5,994 bases of DNA from Verrucomicrobiota bacterium (GTDB lineage: Bacteria > Verrucomicrobiota > Verrucomicrobiia > Limisphaerales > CAZBKV01). This document shows, one piece after another, positions 5,899 through 5,994 of the stretch (its first letter is position 1; the number at the start of each line of letters is the position of its first letter). The translations under genes and the position numbers were made by a program. The notes under the pieces are model-generated. The model had not been told where the DNA came from, did not search any database, and worked only from the letters and a program-made list of their open reading frames with translations. The DNA lies in assembly GCA_021160185.1 (NCBI GenBank), contig JAGHDA010000073.1:1-5994 (forward strand), given 5' to 3'.

Positions 5899-5994
5899 AT
5901 GACGACGACCGTGTTTTGGATCCTTGGAGCGGCGAGCCTGGCGGGCGCGCTGGGGTTGACGTTGGTCCGGCGGCCGATGTACGCGGCCCTAAGC
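5899..5994 (+). CDS. nuoJ: NADH-quinone oxidoreductase subunit J (N-terminal 32 codons, cut by window edge)
   Basis: An open frame from ATG 5899 to the right edge encodes 32 residues: a hydrophobic first helix (about 5-22) followed by LVRRPMYAALS. This fits the start of the ND6/NuoJ family, which typically has one helix and then a short Arg-Asn-Pro-like turn followed by a small-residue SAL/AAL stretch. The position directly after nuoH, 8 bp from its stop, is where nuoJ is expected when nuoI has moved upstream. NuoJ is a five-helix membrane subunit taking part in the coupling between the quinone site and the proton pumps. No strong ribosome binding site is seen, so reinitiation after nuoH is likely. 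The identity rests on position plus a short match; a different small membrane subunit cannot be fully excluded. Confidence 0.8.
   Translation, partial: MTTTVFWILGAASLAGALGLTLVRRPMYAALS

Overview
The window looks like a chromosomal segment of a GC-rich bacterium (about 60-65% G+C by eye). It carries the start of a respiratory complex I (NADH:quinone oxidoreductase, nuo) operon on the + strand. A secreted-type DUF1080/3-keto-disaccharide hydrolase-like gene points away from it on the - strand. DUF1080 proteins are especially abundant in Planctomycetes and Verrucomicrobia. The small protein before nuoA also resembles hypothetical proteins I associate with that group. A PVC-superphylum origin is therefore my best guess, but it rests on recall and is not proven by the sequence.

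Layout: (i) 1-670, - strand: a nearly complete DUF1080-domain protein with a signal peptide, cut by the left edge. (ii) 671-765: a short divergent intergenic region that must hold the promoters for both directions, although no strong promoter motif is visible. (iii) 766-1044, +: a small soluble protein of about 92 residues with a distinctive N-terminal motif and no function I can name. (iv) 1045-1110: a 66-bp spacer without a clear terminator. (v) 1111-5994, +: nuoA, nuoB, nuoC, nuoD, nuoI, nuoH and the first 32 codons of nuoJ, tightly packed with 4-bp stop/start overlaps at C/D and D/I and gaps of 8-25 bp elsewhere.

Together the nuo genes encode the quinone-reducing module (B, C, D, I, carrying cluster N2 and the two NuoI [4Fe-4S] clusters) and the start of the proton-pumping membrane arm (A, H, J). 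The NADH-oxidising module genes nuoE, nuoF and nuoG are absent from their usual place after nuoD, and nuoI precedes nuoH. This fits either an 11-subunit complex using another electron donor or a genome in which nuoEFG lie elsewhere; the window cannot decide. All key iron-sulfur and quinone-site residues I checked are present, so these look like functional genes.

No RNA genes, CRISPR arrays, insertion sequences or long repeats are visible. I do not see a new system here. The items most worth a second look are the small protein before nuoA, the EFG-less I-before-H gene order, an insertion in NuoC, and an extra hydrophobic segment plus arginine-rich tail on NuoH.
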